The notes under the pieces are model-generated. The model did no database searches, was not told where the DNA came from, and saw only the letters and a program-made list of their open reading frames with translations. From Halalkalicoccus sp. CG83 (GTDB taxonomy: Archaea; Halobacteriota; Halobacteria; Halobacteriales; Halalkalicoccaceae), in contig NZ_JAZDDH010000002.1 of NCBI RefSeq assembly GCF_037081715.1, positions 124,001 to 188,000 of the forward strand: 64,000 nt of DNA, in the 5' to 3' direction. Of this stretch, positions 50,278 to 59,662 are shown one piece after another (positions within the stretch are counted from its first letter, which is position 1; each line of letters begins with the position of its first letter). The position numbers and the translations under genes were made by a program.

Positions 50278-51474
50278 ATGTTCAGAACGCTCGACGACCT
50301 GCCGGGCGACCGGCGCGTGCTGGTCCGTATCGACGTCAACTCCCCCGTCGAGAACGGCGATGTCCGGGACAACAAGCGCTTCTCGCGACACGCCGAGACG
50401 CTTCGGGAGCTCGCGGACGCCGGCCACCGCGTCGCCGTCCTGGCCCATCAGGGTCGCCCCGGTCGCGACACCTTCGTCGATCTCGAAGGACACGCGGAGA
50501 TCCTCTCCGAGCATCTCGACCGTGAGGTGCGCTACGTTCCGGACACCTACGGGGATCGGGCGCTGGAGGCGATCCGCGGTCTCGAGTCCGGCGAGGTCCT
50601 GCTTCTGGAGAACGTCCGCATGGTCGACGAGGAGCTCGCGGATCGCAGCCCCGAGGCACACGCCGAGAGCGCGCTGGTCGGGACGCTCGCTCCCGAGTTC
50701 GACGCCTACGTCAACGACGCCTACTCCACCGCACACCGCGCTCACGCCTCGATCGTCGGCTTTCCCCGAGTAGTGGACGCCTACGCCGGCCGGGTGATGG
50801 AGGCCGAGTACGAGGCCAACTCCGCGATCCAGAACCGGGAGTTCGACGGCGAGGTGACGATGGTGCTGGGCGGGACGAAGGCCGACGATCTGATCTACGT
50901 GATGGAGCGCGTCGAACACACGGTCGACCGGTTCCTCCTCGGAGGGATCGTCGGCGAGCTCTTTCTCCGCGCGGCGGGCCACGACGTCGGCTACGACGTC
51001 GAGGGATCCGAGCTGTTCGACGAGCAGTGGGACGAAGGGGAAGAAACGATCCGCGAGCTGTTCGAGGAGTACGGCGACCGGATCCGGCTCCCGGCGGACC
51101 TCGCCTACGAGGACGACGGCGAGCGAAGCGAGGTCGGCGTCGAGGGCGTCGAGAAGGAGACCTCGTTTCTCGATGTCGGGGGCGACACCGTCGCGGAGTA
51201 CGAGTCGTTCGTCGAGGACAGCGAGGCCGTCTTCGTGAAGGGGGCACTCGGCGTCTTCGAGGACGAGCGCTTCGCGGCGGGGACGGTGGGCGTTCTCGAG
51301 GCGATCGCGTCGACCGACGCCTTCTCGGTCGTGGGCGGCGGCGACACCGCGCGAGCGATCGACCTCTACGATCTCGACGAGGGGAACTTCTCGCACGTCT
51401 CGATCGCCGGCGGCGCGTACGTCCGTGCGCTGACGGGTGAATCGCTGCCCGCGATCGAGGCGCTAGAGCGCTAA
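50278..51474 (+). CDS. pgk: Phosphoglycerate kinase
   Basis: A 398-residue two-domain kinase. The N-terminal substrate motif VLVRIDVNSPVENG, the basic-patch region HRVAVLAHQGRPGR, the hinge MVLGGTKADDLIYVME and the C-terminal nucleotide loop FSVVGGGDTARAI with HVSIAGGAYV are intact. It interconverts 1,3-bisphosphoglycerate and 3-phosphoglycerate, the step next to GAPDH. It follows gapI, and the exchanger gene starts 5 bp after its stop. Confidence 0.95.
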   Translation: MFRTLDDLPGDRRVLVRIDVNSPVENGDVRDNKRFSRHAETLRELADAGHRVAVLAHQGRPGRDTFVDLEGHAEILSEHLDREVRYVPDTYGDRALEAIRGLESGEVLLLENVRMVDEELADRSPEAHAESALVGTLAPEFDAYVNDAYSTAHRAHASIVGFPRVVDAYAGRVMEAEYEANSAIQNREFDGEVTMVLGGTKADDLIYVMERVEHTVDRFLLGGIVGELFLRAAGHDVGYDVEGSELFDEQWDEGEETIRELFEEYGDRIRLPADLAYEDDGERSEVGVEGVEKETSFLDVGGDTVAEYESFVEDSEAVFVKGALGVFEDERFAAGTVGVLEAIASTDAFSVVGGGDTARAIDLYDLDEGNFSHVSIAGGAYVRALTGESLPAIEALER

Positions 51475-51479
51475 GCAGA

Positions 51480-52430
51480 ATGGCCACTGGTCTCGTCGTG
51501 TCGCTCGCGCTGCTCGCGGGCGCGGTGGTCGGTCTCTGGATCGGTGCCCGGGCGTTCGTCGACGGCGCCGTCTCGTTCGCGCGGTCGTTCGGCCTCTCGG
51601 AGCTCGTGATCGGACTGACGGTCGTCGCGGTCGGCACGTCGATGCCGGAGCTGGTCGTGAGCGTCGACGCCGCCCTCGCCGGGACGGGCGACATCGCCGT
51701 CGGCAACGTCGTTGGTTCGAACGTCTACAACCTCGCGTTCATCCTCGGCGTCCTCGCGCTGTTCGGGAACGTCGCGGTTCCCCGGGCGCTCGTGCGCCGC
51801 GACGGACTCGCGCTGCTCGGGGCGACCACGCTCGCCGCCCTCGCCCTCCTGGATCTCCGTCTCGGCCGGCTCGAGGCGGCGATCCTGCTGCTCGCCCTGG
51901 TGGCGTATTTCATCGCGCTCGCGCGCGCAGGATCGCCGTCGTCCTCGGTCGCGGACGCGGGAACGGTCGGGGACGAGGACGACCCGTTTCGCCTCCGCGA
52001 TCTGGTCGCGTTGGTCGGAGGGTTGGCGCTCGTCCTGGCGAGCGGCCACGCCCTCGTCGCTGCCGCGGTCGATCTCGCACGGTCGTTCGGCGTCTCGGAG
52101 TGGGCCATCGGCGCGACGATCGTCGCAGCGGGCACCTCGACCCCCGAGTTCGTCGTCTCGGCGCTCGCCCTCTCGCGGGGTCGTCTCGGCGTCTCCGTCG
52201 GCAACCTCCTCGGAAGCAACGTCTTCAACGCGCTCGGGGTTCTCGGGATCGCGGGTCTCGTCCGGCCGTTACCGATCGATCCGGCCGCGCTCCCGGACGT
52301 CGGCTGGTTGCTCGTCGTCACCGCGTTCGTGACCCTCTCGCTGTGGAGCGGCCACCGGCTCTCCCGGGTCGAGGGTGGGTTGCTCGTCGGCTCGGAGCTG
52401 TTGCGGTGGGGGCTCGACTTCCTCCGGTGA
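51480..52430 (+). CDS. Ca2+/Na+ exchanger (CaCA superfamily, YrbG type)
   Basis: A 316-residue protein with about ten helices in two inverted halves. The alpha-repeats are clear: VVAVGTSMPELVVSVDAALAG with GNVVGSNVYNLAFILG, and IVAAGTSTPEFVVSALAL with GNLLGSNVFNALGVLG. The Glu in each PE motif binds the cation. It would extrude calcium against sodium, useful in a high-salt cytoplasm. It is tightly downstream of pgk. Confidence 0.92.
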   Translation: MATGLVVSLALLAGAVVGLWIGARAFVDGAVSFARSFGLSELVIGLTVVAVGTSMPELVVSVDAALAGTGDIAVGNVVGSNVYNLAFILGVLALFGNVAVPRALVRRDGLALLGATTLAALALLDLRLGRLEAAILLLALVAYFIALARAGSPSSSVADAGTVGDEDDPFRLRDLVALVGGLALVLASGHALVAAAVDLARSFGVSEWAIGATIVAAGTSTPEFVVSALALSRGRLGVSVGNLLGSNVFNALGVLGIAGLVRPLPIDPAALPDVGWLLVVTAFVTLSLWSGHRLSRVEGGLLVGSELLRWGLDFLR

Positions 52431-52507
52431 CCCGTTCGACGGCATCGTCGGACGTCGTCGGCGACCGCGACCGAAAGGCCGGTTACGCGCGCCATCCCAG
52501 CCTGCGT

Positions 52508-53143
52508 ATGCACCACCGCATTCCGGAACGAAGCGGAGCCGCGTTCGGCGTCGACAGCGGTGAGACGTTCTCGGTGTCGACCCCCGAGGGACGACAGGTG
52601 GCGGATCTCGTCGCGTTCGTCCGCGACGATCCCGACGAACGGTTCTCGCAGTCCTACACGCGCGACCTCAACGGACGGATCAGGATCTCGACCGGCGACG
52701 CGCTCTACACCACGGCGGGCGAGGCGATCCTCGAGATCATCGACGACGACTGTGGCGTTCACGACGTCCTCTTCGGGCCGTGTACGGAGTGGATGCTCAC
52801 CGACCGACCCCATGCCGAGGGAGTCCAGAACGAGCCCGGCGGCTGTCGCGAGAACCTCGCGCTCGCGCTCGAGGCCGCGGGAGTCGACGAACGGGTGCCC
52901 GACACGATGAACGTCTTTCAGGAGTCGACGGTCACCGATCAGACGTACTTCGACGTCCGCGAGAGTCCCGCCGAGCCCGGGGACCGGGTGACGTTCGAGG
53001 CGGCGAAGGACGCGGTCGTCGCGGTCTCGGCGTGCTCGGCGAAGGGCGTCGCGAGCGGCTCGGATCTGGGCCCGATCGACCTCCGGCTCCCCGAGGGGAC
53101 GGCCGTCCACGAACGGTCGGTCCGCGAGACGGACGGGGAGTGA
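52508..53143 (+). CDS. DUF1989 family protein (urea-carboxylase-associated type)
   Basis: A 211-residue protein begun at the ATG at 52508. It shows EGRQVADLVAF, LYTTAGEAILEIIDDDCGVHDVLFGPC, GGCRENLALAL, TMNVFQEST and VAVSACSA; these are DUF1989 signatures with conserved Cys and His residues likely to bind zinc. In bacteria relatives accompany urea or guanidine carboxylases; no such enzyme is nearby, so the role here is unknown. Confidence 0.82.
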   Translation: MHHRIPERSGAAFGVDSGETFSVSTPEGRQVADLVAFVRDDPDERFSQSYTRDLNGRIRISTGDALYTTAGEAILEIIDDDCGVHDVLFGPCTEWMLTDRPHAEGVQNEPGGCRENLALALEAAGVDERVPDTMNVFQESTVTDQTYFDVRESPAEPGDRVTFEAAKDAVVAVSACSAKGVASGSDLGPIDLRLPEGTAVHERSVRETDGE

Positions 53144-53203
53144 TCCGACCGGAGGTCCGCTTCCGAAACACCCACCTTCGCGGGTTCCGAGGAACGAACG
53201 AGA

Positions 53204-53959
53204 ATGAGCACACCGGGATCGGACGGACTGTGGACGCGGAGCGATCTCGAGTCGGCCATCGAGCGCGGCGACCTGGCCGACTGGAAGGCGACGCGCTACC
53301 GGACGTTTCATCGGACCATGACCGACGACGAGGCGCCGTACCCGTGTTACTTCGCCGTCGAGGCCGAGGAGGAGGGCCTGTTCCGCTACGTCTTCCCCGG
53401 CGACCCCGACGATCCCGACGCCAGAACTCGGCTGGCCAGCGCGCTCGAGGCCTATCTGGCGGACTACGAGTCGATCGGCGAGTTCACCTCGCTGGTGGTG
53501 CTGTTCGAGCCGGCCGGCGACCAGCCACCCGAGGCCTACAAACGCCAGTTCTGGAACCTGCTCGAGTGGCTCGGGGAGAACGATCCGGAGCCGTGGCCTC
53601 GGCGGGTTCCGACCGACCCCGACCACCCCAAGTGGCGCTACTGCTTCGCGGGCGAGCCGCTGTTCCTCGTCGCCCGCGCGCCGTTCTACGAGGCCCGGCG
53701 GAGCCGCCACACCGCCCACGGGCTCGAGGTCACGATCCAGCCGACGGGCGTCTTCGAGGAGCTCTCGGGCATGTCCGACGAGGGTCAGCGCGCCCGCAGC
53801 ACCATCCGCGACCGCCTGAGCGAGTACGACGACGTCCCAAGACACCCCGACTCGGGTGACTACTCCGACCCGCGCCGGCGCGAGTGGAAGCAGTACATGC
53901 TCCCGGAGACCAACGCGGAGAGCGTCGCCCGGTGTCCGCTTCCCGAGCGCTCCCAGTGA
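53204..53959 (+). CDS. YqcI/YcgG family protein
   Basis: A 251-residue protein. Typical family segments are APYPCYFAVEAEEEGLFRYVF, EAYKRQFWNLLEWLGENDPEPWP, YCFAGEPLFLVARAPFYEARRSR and the terminal REWKQYMLPE. The family is widespread but functionally uncharacterised; some bacterial members lie in biosynthetic clusters. It sits between DUF1989 and an M29-like protein, all co-directional with gaps of about 40-60 bp. Confidence 0.82.
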   Translation: MSTPGSDGLWTRSDLESAIERGDLADWKATRYRTFHRTMTDDEAPYPCYFAVEAEEEGLFRYVFPGDPDDPDARTRLASALEAYLADYESIGEFTSLVVLFEPAGDQPPEAYKRQFWNLLEWLGENDPEPWPRRVPTDPDHPKWRYCFAGEPLFLVARAPFYEARRSRHTAHGLEVTIQPTGVFEELSGMSDEGQRARSTIRDRLSEYDDVPRHPDSGDYSDPRRREWKQYMLPETNAESVARCPLPERSQ

Positions 53960-54002
53960 CGGGACCGCTACGACTATGCCCGCGCCGACCGAGCCCTCCT
54001 CC

Positions 54003-54965
54003 ATGTCCGACCTGCGAGCCGCAGCCGAGACCGCGGTCCGCCAGTGTATGAACCTCCGTGCCGAGGAGTCGTGCGCCGTGGTCACCGACGACGAACGAGA
54101 GCGCATCGGCGAGGCGCTCTACGGGGTCGCCCGCGAGATCACGGACGACGCGGTCCTGCTCAGGTACCCACCCGGACCACAGCACGGCACGGAGCCACCG
54201 GCGCCGGTCGCCGCGGCGATGCGGGACGCGGACGTGGTGCTCGCACCCACCTCGAAGAGCCTGAGCCACACCCGCGCACGCGGCGCGGCGACCGACGCGG
54301 GAGCGCGTGCCGCCACCCTCCCCGGGATCACCGAGGAGGTGTTCACCACCGGGCTGGACGCCGACTACGAGCGCATCCACGAGGAGTGTGAGCGCCTGCT
54401 CGAGCAGGTCGCGAGCGCCGAGGAGATCCGCGTGACCTCACCGCAGGGAACCGACGTCGCCTTCCGGCCGGGCGAGCGCGAGTGGCTCTCGGATACGGGG
54501 ATCGTCCACGAGGCCGGCGACTTCTCGAACCTCCCGGCAGGAGAGGTGTTCGTCAGTCCCGAGGACGCGAACGGGACGTACGTCGTCGACGGGACGATGC
54601 ACCCCCACGGACTGCTCGAGGAGGGCCACGAGATTCGGATCGACGTCGAGGACGGCTACGTCACCGAGGTCAGCGATCCCGACGTGGCGGCCGAACTCGA
54701 GGAGGCCGCCGACGAGGCGGGCCGAGACGCCTACAACCTCGCCGAACTCGGCATCGGCACGAACGTCGCGGTGACCGAACTCGTGGGATCGGTCCTGCTT
54801 GACGAGAAGGCCGCCGGCACCGTTCACGTCGCGATCGGCGACGACGCGGGGATCGGCGGCGAGACGGACGCCCCGATCCACTCCGACGGGATCCTGCGCG
54901 AGCCGACGGTGTACGCGGACGGGGAGGTCGTAGAGCTCCCGAAGTCGAACGGGCGTCGCCCGTGA
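54003..54965 (+). CDS. Aminopeptidase-T (M29)-like protein
   Basis: A 320-residue protein begun at the ATG at 54003. The N-terminal Rossmann-like half (ESCAVVTDDERERIGEALY, VVLAPTSKSLSHTRARGAA) and the C-terminal metal-site half (PAGEVFVSPEDANGTYVVDG, LAELGIGTNVAV, AGTVHVAIGDDAGIGG) match the leucyl-aminopeptidase-T group. The conserved Glu and His metal ligands seem present. Substrates of archaeal relatives are not known; some homologues are dioxygenases. Confidence 0.8.
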   Translation: MSDLRAAAETAVRQCMNLRAEESCAVVTDDERERIGEALYGVAREITDDAVLLRYPPGPQHGTEPPAPVAAAMRDADVVLAPTSKSLSHTRARGAATDAGARAATLPGITEEVFTTGLDADYERIHEECERLLEQVASAEEIRVTSPQGTDVAFRPGEREWLSDTGIVHEAGDFSNLPAGEVFVSPEDANGTYVVDGTMHPHGLLEEGHEIRIDVEDGYVTEVSDPDVAAELEEAADEAGRDAYNLAELGIGTNVAVTELVGSVLLDEKAAGTVHVAIGDDAGIGGETDAPIHSDGILREPTVYADGEVVELPKSNGRRP

Positions 54966-55238
54966 GACGGCGCGGAAGTGGAACTTCCGCGAGTCGAGTG
55001 AGCGGCGCTAGGTGCGAACTGGGGAGGTCGTAGACCTCCAGTCGGTCGAATGGCGCGGGACGACTTCGTTCCGCGGATCGCTCGAGCAGTTCGTTGCCGG
55101 AGGACGGGCGTCGGCCGCGAGACGGCCCGGGGAGCGAACCGCCTGGCCGATCGGTGGACGGAGCGTCGCCCCGTCGAGCGCCGTTCCACCGTCCGCCGCC
55201 TCGGGGAGTTTTTACCGTCCGAGGCGTTAGAACACGCC
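54966..55238. other. Hairpin-rich intergenic region
   Basis: 273 bp with perfect inverted repeats GCGGAAGT/ACTTCCGC at 54972-54990 and GGAGGTC/GACCTCC at 55023-55039. The second repeats the sequence GGGGAGGTCGTAGA found at the 3' end of the preceding gene. They may end transcription or be small repeat insertions. A TTTTTACC element just before 55239 could be promoter. Confidence 0.5.
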
Positions 55239-55886
55239 ATGAGCGACACCGCGACGCAGGTGGCCGTCACGTGCCCCTCCTGTTCACCCGACGCCGAGAC
55301 CGTCCACGAGGTGCTGAAACCCGACGAGCCGGCGACGGTTCGCTGTACCGACTGTGGCCACACCCACAAGACCCGCATCGAGACCGAGCGGACGATCGAG
55401 GCCGACGTGATCGTCTCCCAGGAGGGCGAGTCGTTCGCCGCGACCGTCGACGTCCCCGCGGACGAACAGGTGGCCGTCGGCGAGGAGTTCGTCCTCGAGA
55501 CCGACGAGGCGATCATGCTCGTGCGGATCACGAGCATCGAGCTCGGGGGCGATCAACGCGTCGAGCGCGCCCACGGCGAGGAGCTGGGGACGCTCTGGAC
55601 CCGCGCGGTCGACAACGTCGAGGTGAACGCGACGATCCACCCCGCGGACAAACGCGACGAGAGCCGCAGCGTCAAGCTCCAGGTCCCCGGCGACCACGAG
55701 TTCGTCGTCGGCGAGCGCGAGGAACACGGCGACGAGGAGTTCACCGTGGTCGGCATCCACGTCGAGAACGACGCCGCCGGCTACGAGCGGACGAAGCTCG
55801 ACTTCGACGGCGACACCGTCCCCGCGAAGGACGTCAAGCGGCTCTACGCCGAGGACGAGAGCTCGAGCGCCTGGTCCGCCTGGTAA
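55239..55886 (+). CDS. HVO_0476-family zinc-finger protein
   Basis: A 215-residue protein begun at the ATG at 55239. The N-terminal CPSCSPDAETVHEVL and VRCTDCGHTHKTRI form a four-Cys zinc ribbon, and the rest is an acidic beta-rich domain (EGESFAATVDVPADEQVAVG, VKLQVPGDHEFVVGER). It matches the archaeal family named after HVO_0476. In Haloferax that gene also lies near gapI and pgk, so the neighbourhood is conserved. Function unknown, nucleic-acid binding likely. Confidence 0.85.
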   Translation: MSDTATQVAVTCPSCSPDAETVHEVLKPDEPATVRCTDCGHTHKTRIETERTIEADVIVSQEGESFAATVDVPADEQVAVGEEFVLETDEAIMLVRITSIELGGDQRVERAHGEELGTLWTRAVDNVEVNATIHPADKRDESRSVKLQVPGDHEFVVGEREEHGDEEFTVVGIHVENDAAGYERTKLDFDGDTVPAKDVKRLYAEDESSSAWSAW

Positions 55887-55946
55887 CGTCCGGAACCGTT
55901 CCGTCCGAACCGATCCGACCGACACGTTCGACCCACCACTCGAACC

Positions 55947-56576
55947 ATGACCGACTACGACGACGCCCGCGCCCGACTCACGGATCAGCTGACCCGTCGC
56001 GAACGGATCTCCGAGTCGACCGCCGCCGCCATCGGGGCGGTCCCGCGCCACGAGTTCGTCCCCGAATCGCGTCGAGGCGAGGCCTACGCCGACCGGCCGC
56101 TTCCCATCGGCGACGACCAGACGATCAGCGCCCCGCACATGGTGGCGATCATGATCGACCTCCTCGACGCCGAGGAGGGCGACCGAGTCCTCGAGATCGG
56201 TACCGGCTGTGGCTATCACGCCGCGGTCACGAGCGAGGTCGTCGACCCGGAGAACGTCTACAGCGTGGAGTTCGGCGAGAAGCTCGCGGAACGGGCCCGC
56301 GAGACGCTCGAACGCGTCGGTTACGGCGAGGTGAGCATCAGACAGGGTGACGGCCGCGAGGGCTGGCCCGAACACGCCCCCTACGACGCCGCCTACTTCA
56401 CCTGCGCGGTGCCGGAGATCCCCGACGCCGTCGTCGAGCAGGTCCGCCCAGGGGGGACGGTCCTCGCGCCCGTCGGCGACTGGTCGCAGAAGCTCATCGA
56501 GGCTCGCGTCGGCGAGAGGGGGATCGAGTCCCGCGAGCGTCGCGGCGCGGTCCGCTTCGTCTCGATCCGGGGGTGA
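55947..56576 (+). CDS. pcm: Protein-L-isoaspartate O-methyltransferase
   Basis: A 209-residue SAM-dependent methyltransferase. PCMT features are the N-terminal AIGAVPRHEFVPESRRGEAYADRPLPIGDDQTISAPHMVA, the SAM loop VLEIGTGCGYHAAV, and PGGTVLAPVGDW. It repairs isoaspartyl damage in proteins. A paralogue lies at 58418-59176, with an amidase gene on the other strand between them. Confidence 0.92.
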   Translation: MTDYDDARARLTDQLTRRERISESTAAAIGAVPRHEFVPESRRGEAYADRPLPIGDDQTISAPHMVAIMIDLLDAEEGDRVLEIGTGCGYHAAVTSEVVDPENVYSVEFGEKLAERARETLERVGYGEVSIRQGDGREGWPEHAPYDAAYFTCAVPEIPDAVVEQVRPGGTVLAPVGDWSQKLIEARVGERGIESRERRGAVRFVSIRG

Positions 56577-56669
56577 CGACCCCCCATCCCCGAGGGATGA
56601 GGAGCCGCCGGACCGATCCGCAGGCGATCACCGATCCCGGCCTGAACGACGAACGACGGGACGACGGCG

Positions 56670-58238
56670 CTACCGACCCGGGTAGTCGTCGTGCCACGGG
56701 TTCGTCCGTTCGTAGGCGGCGCTCGCCGCGACGATCGTCCGGTCGTCGTTGACCGGGCCGATGAGCTGTAACCCCACCGGCGTCCCCCGGTCGGTCAGTC
56801 CCACCGGCACCGACGCGGCCGGGTGGCCGGTCATGTTGTTCACCGTCGTGATCAGCCAGCCGACGATCGGGTGGACGTCGACGCCGTCGACCTCGGTCGG
56901 ACCGAGCTCCTCGTTCGGGAACGGCGGTACCGACAACGTCGGCGTGGCGAGGAGGTCGTACTCCTCGAGCGCCGATTGAATGCCGTCGTACGCCCGCGAG
57001 CGCGCGTCGATCGTCGTCTCCAGCGCGTCGTCACGGATCTCCCCCTCGTCGAGGTACTCGTAACCGGTCTCGATGATCTCGACCAGTTCGTCCGGGAAGA
57101 GCTCCCGCTCCTCGGCGAGCGGGTCGACGTCCTCCTTTTCCTTCATCTCCTCCGCGAACGTCGCGTACGACGTCGTCCAGACGATCCAGACCGCGTCGAT
57201 GAACTCCTCGTAGCTCTGGCCGAGGTCGACTTCGGTCCGCTCGACGCTCGCACCTTCCTCGGTGATCGCTTCGACCCTCCGGTCGACGACGTCTCGAACG
57301 CGGTCGTCGACGGGGTACGTGTCCAGCCCGGGGCTGTAGCCGATCGAGAGTCCCTCGACGTCGTCCTCGAGCGCGCCTCGGTAGTCCGTCGTCTCCTCGT
57401 CGTCGCCGTACATCACTGATAGCGTGAGCGCGGTGTCCGCGACCGACCGGGTCGAGACGCTCGGCTGGAAGTACGTATCGCCAGTCCCGAACTGTCCCGG
57501 TTCGTCGACCTCGGGGAACAGGCCGTAGGTCCCGGTGAACGACGCGGGAATGCGGATCGAACCCGCTCCGTCGGTCCCCGTCGCGAACGGGAGCATCCCG
57601 TCTGCGACCGCTGCGGCGCTGCCCCCGGAGGAGCCGCCCGAGTTCCGATCGAGGTCGAACGGCGTCGACGTCGGCCCGATGATCAGGTTGTCCGTCTTTC
57701 CCATGTAGCCCCCCTCGGGCGTGTTCGTCTTCCCGACGGGAATCGCGCCCGCGTCGAGGAACGCCTGCACCTCGGGATCCGTCTCCTCCGCGATTCGGTC
57801 CTCGAACGCGAGGAAGCCGTCGGTGAAGCGAACCCCTTCGAGCCGCTGGCGGTCCTTGATGGCGAACGGGATCCCGTGGAGCGGGCCGAGGTCGTCTCCC
57901 CGCTCGACCGCGCGTTCGGCCTCCTTCGCCTCCTCGCGGGCCCGATCCGGCAGCAGGGTCAGGAAGGCGTTGATCTCATCGTTTCGCTCCTCTATCCGGG
58001 TGAGGAACGTTTCGACGACCTCGACCGGCGACAGTTCGCCCGCCCGGATCCGCTCGGCGAGCACCGTCGCCGGGGTGAAACAGATCCCGTCGTATGCCTC
58101 GTTCGTACCGGCGTACGCGGGGCCGACGCCCCCGAGGCCGAACAGCGCCGCAGTACCGCCGGCGATCCCTCCCAGGTGCTCGCGCCTCGTCTGCGTGAAT
58201 CGTCCTCGATCTTCCGAATGCGTGGGTTTGTCATCCAT
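56670..58238 (-). CDS. Probable exported amidase (amidase-signature family)
   Basis: A 522-residue protein begun at the ATG at 58238 (MDDKPTHSEDRGRFTQTRRE). The Ser-Ser-Lys machinery is present: PFAIKDR (Lys), NSGGSSGGSAAAVADG and GAGSIRIPAS. An N-terminal TRREHLGGIAGGTAALFGLGG resembles a twin-arginine signal, so it is probably exported, unusual for the family. It hydrolyses amide bonds; the substrate is unknown. It is convergent with pcm. Confidence 0.85.
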   Translation of the reverse strand: MDDKPTHSEDRGRFTQTRREHLGGIAGGTAALFGLGGVGPAYAGTNEAYDGICFTPATVLAERIRAGELSPVEVVETFLTRIEERNDEINAFLTLLPDRAREEAKEAERAVERGDDLGPLHGIPFAIKDRQRLEGVRFTDGFLAFEDRIAEETDPEVQAFLDAGAIPVGKTNTPEGGYMGKTDNLIIGPTSTPFDLDRNSGGSSGGSAAAVADGMLPFATGTDGAGSIRIPASFTGTYGLFPEVDEPGQFGTGDTYFQPSVSTRSVADTALTLSVMYGDDEETTDYRGALEDDVEGLSIGYSPGLDTYPVDDRVRDVVDRRVEAITEEGASVERTEVDLGQSYEEFIDAVWIVWTTSYATFAEEMKEKEDVDPLAEERELFPDELVEIIETGYEYLDEGEIRDDALETTIDARSRAYDGIQSALEEYDLLATPTLSVPPFPNEELGPTEVDGVDVHPIVGWLITTVNNMTGHPAASVPVGLTDRGTPVGLQLIGPVNDDRTIVAASAAYERTNPWHDDYPGR

Positions 58239-58417
58239 GCCTGCAGACGTCCGAATCCCGACTTGGTAAGTGATTTCGTGTATATTGCGATGTTTTATGA
58301 ACCAAACAATAGGTGAACGAAACGGCCGCGGCCGTCGACGGATGGCGAACGACATCGCGGTTGGAACGCCGTACCAGCAAGCGCGAGGTTGATGTAGCCG
58401 CGCGACCGACGGCCGAC

Positions 58418-59176
58418 ATGGACCTCGCCGTTCTGCGCGAGGACATGGTCGACGGCCTCGAACACGAGGTCAAGTCCGTCCTCCACACGGATCGGGTCGC
58501 GCTGGCCATGCGGGACGTGCCGCGCGAGGCGTTCGTCGAGAACGAGCGCGTCGCCTACACCGACCGTGCCATCGAGGCCGACGGCACGACCGTCCTCGCC
58601 CCCAGCACCGCCGCCCGACTCCTCGAGGCACTCGACGTCCGACGGGACGACGTCGTGTTGGTCGTCGGCGCGGGCGTCGGCTACACTGCCGCCGTCCTCG
58701 CGGAGATCGTCGGCCCCGAGAACGTCCACGCCGTAGACATCGACCGTAACATGGTCCATACCGCGCGCCGCAACCTCGCCGACGCGGGCTACGGCGAGGT
58801 GTTCGTCGACTGCCGGGACGGTGCGGGCGGCCTCCCGGAGTACGCCCCGTTCGACCGAATCCTGATCGAGGCCGCCGCGGTGCGCCCACCCGCTGCACTG
58901 GTCGAACAGCTCGTCGCCGGCGGTCGGCTGGCCATGCCGATGGGGACGACCGACCAGACGCTCGTCGCACTCGAGCGCACGGAGGACGAGTACGAGATCG
59001 CCGAGCGGGTCTGCCCGGTCGCGTTCCGACCGCTGCTGGTCGAGGGCCAGCAGCCCGGGTCGGTCGAGCGGAACCGCACTGCCCGCGAGGACCGCGAGTT
59101 CGCGGAACGTCACGCCCGGAAGCGAAACGGGTGGGAACAGGAGTGGATCGACTGGGAGCACGACGGCGGGTACTAA
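58418..59176 (+). CDS. PCMT-like methyltransferase paralogue
   Basis: A 252-residue protein begun at the ATG at 58418. It has the PCMT-type N-terminus (VALAMRDVPREAFVENERVAYTDRAI), the SAM loop VLVVGAGVGYTAAVLAE, HAVDIDRNMVHTARRNL and VAGGRLAMPMG. It differs from the first PCMT at several places, including a shorter AEY/GDD region, and carries an extra basic C-terminal tail (RHARKRNGWEQEW). Whether it repairs isoaspartate or methylates something else is uncertain. Confidence 0.8.
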   Translation: MDLAVLREDMVDGLEHEVKSVLHTDRVALAMRDVPREAFVENERVAYTDRAIEADGTTVLAPSTAARLLEALDVRRDDVVLVVGAGVGYTAAVLAEIVGPENVHAVDIDRNMVHTARRNLADAGYGEVFVDCRDGAGGLPEYAPFDRILIEAAAVRPPAALVEQLVAGGRLAMPMGTTDQTLVALERTEDEYEIAERVCPVAFRPLLVEGQQPGSVERNRTAREDREFAERHARKRNGWEQEWIDWEHDGGY

Positions 59177-59200
59177 TCCCGTCCGTCACGACATCCGACC

Positions 59201-59380
59201 ATGCCATCCTCACGGGGCGACCCCCGCGTACTGTTCGTGATGAACCTCGTTCTCTCGACGCTGTTCTGCTACGTCGTCGTTCGAGGGCTCGACTTCATCG
59301 GCGCCGTCGGGTTCTCCTGGCCGCTGGTCGCCGGCACGACCGCCGTGCTCGTGATCGTCACCCACCTCGTGACGCGATGA
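59201..59380 (+). CDS. Small two-helix membrane protein
   Basis: A 59-residue protein from the ATG at 59201. Two hydrophobic segments (VLFVMNLVLSTLFCYVVV and WPLVAGTTAVLVIVTHLV) are joined by GLDFIGAVGFS. It starts 24 bp after the PCMT paralogue in the same direction and may be co-transcribed. No family name was recognised; short two-helix proteins of this kind are common in haloarchaea. Confidence 0.65.
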   Translation: MPSSRGDPRVLFVMNLVLSTLFCYVVVRGLDFIGAVGFSWPLVAGTTAVLVIVTHLVTR

Positions 59381-59662
59381 GGTGATCGATCGACGGCGCG
59401 GCGCTCGACTCTCGTCGCCGTTCACGCCTCTCACACGGGGACCCGAGCACTTCCGCTCGCCCTCCCCGGCCTCCTCGATCCGACTTGACGTTCCGTCCGC
59501 CGCGGATGATCCCGGTCTAACCATCTGATGGTAACTACTACCTTCCAGTGCCATTTTGGGGCAATACTTATCCGTGTGAGGGCCCTCCCTTCAGACGCGA
59601 AGAAGTCGTGACGGCATGTAGACCGGTGCGACCGCCGTCCGACACCCCACACCACACTAACC

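Noticed and set aside
51725-54106. 793-codon minus-strand frame across the exchanger, DUF1989 and YqcI genes
   Set aside because: All three plus-strand genes have family motifs; the antisense product has none.
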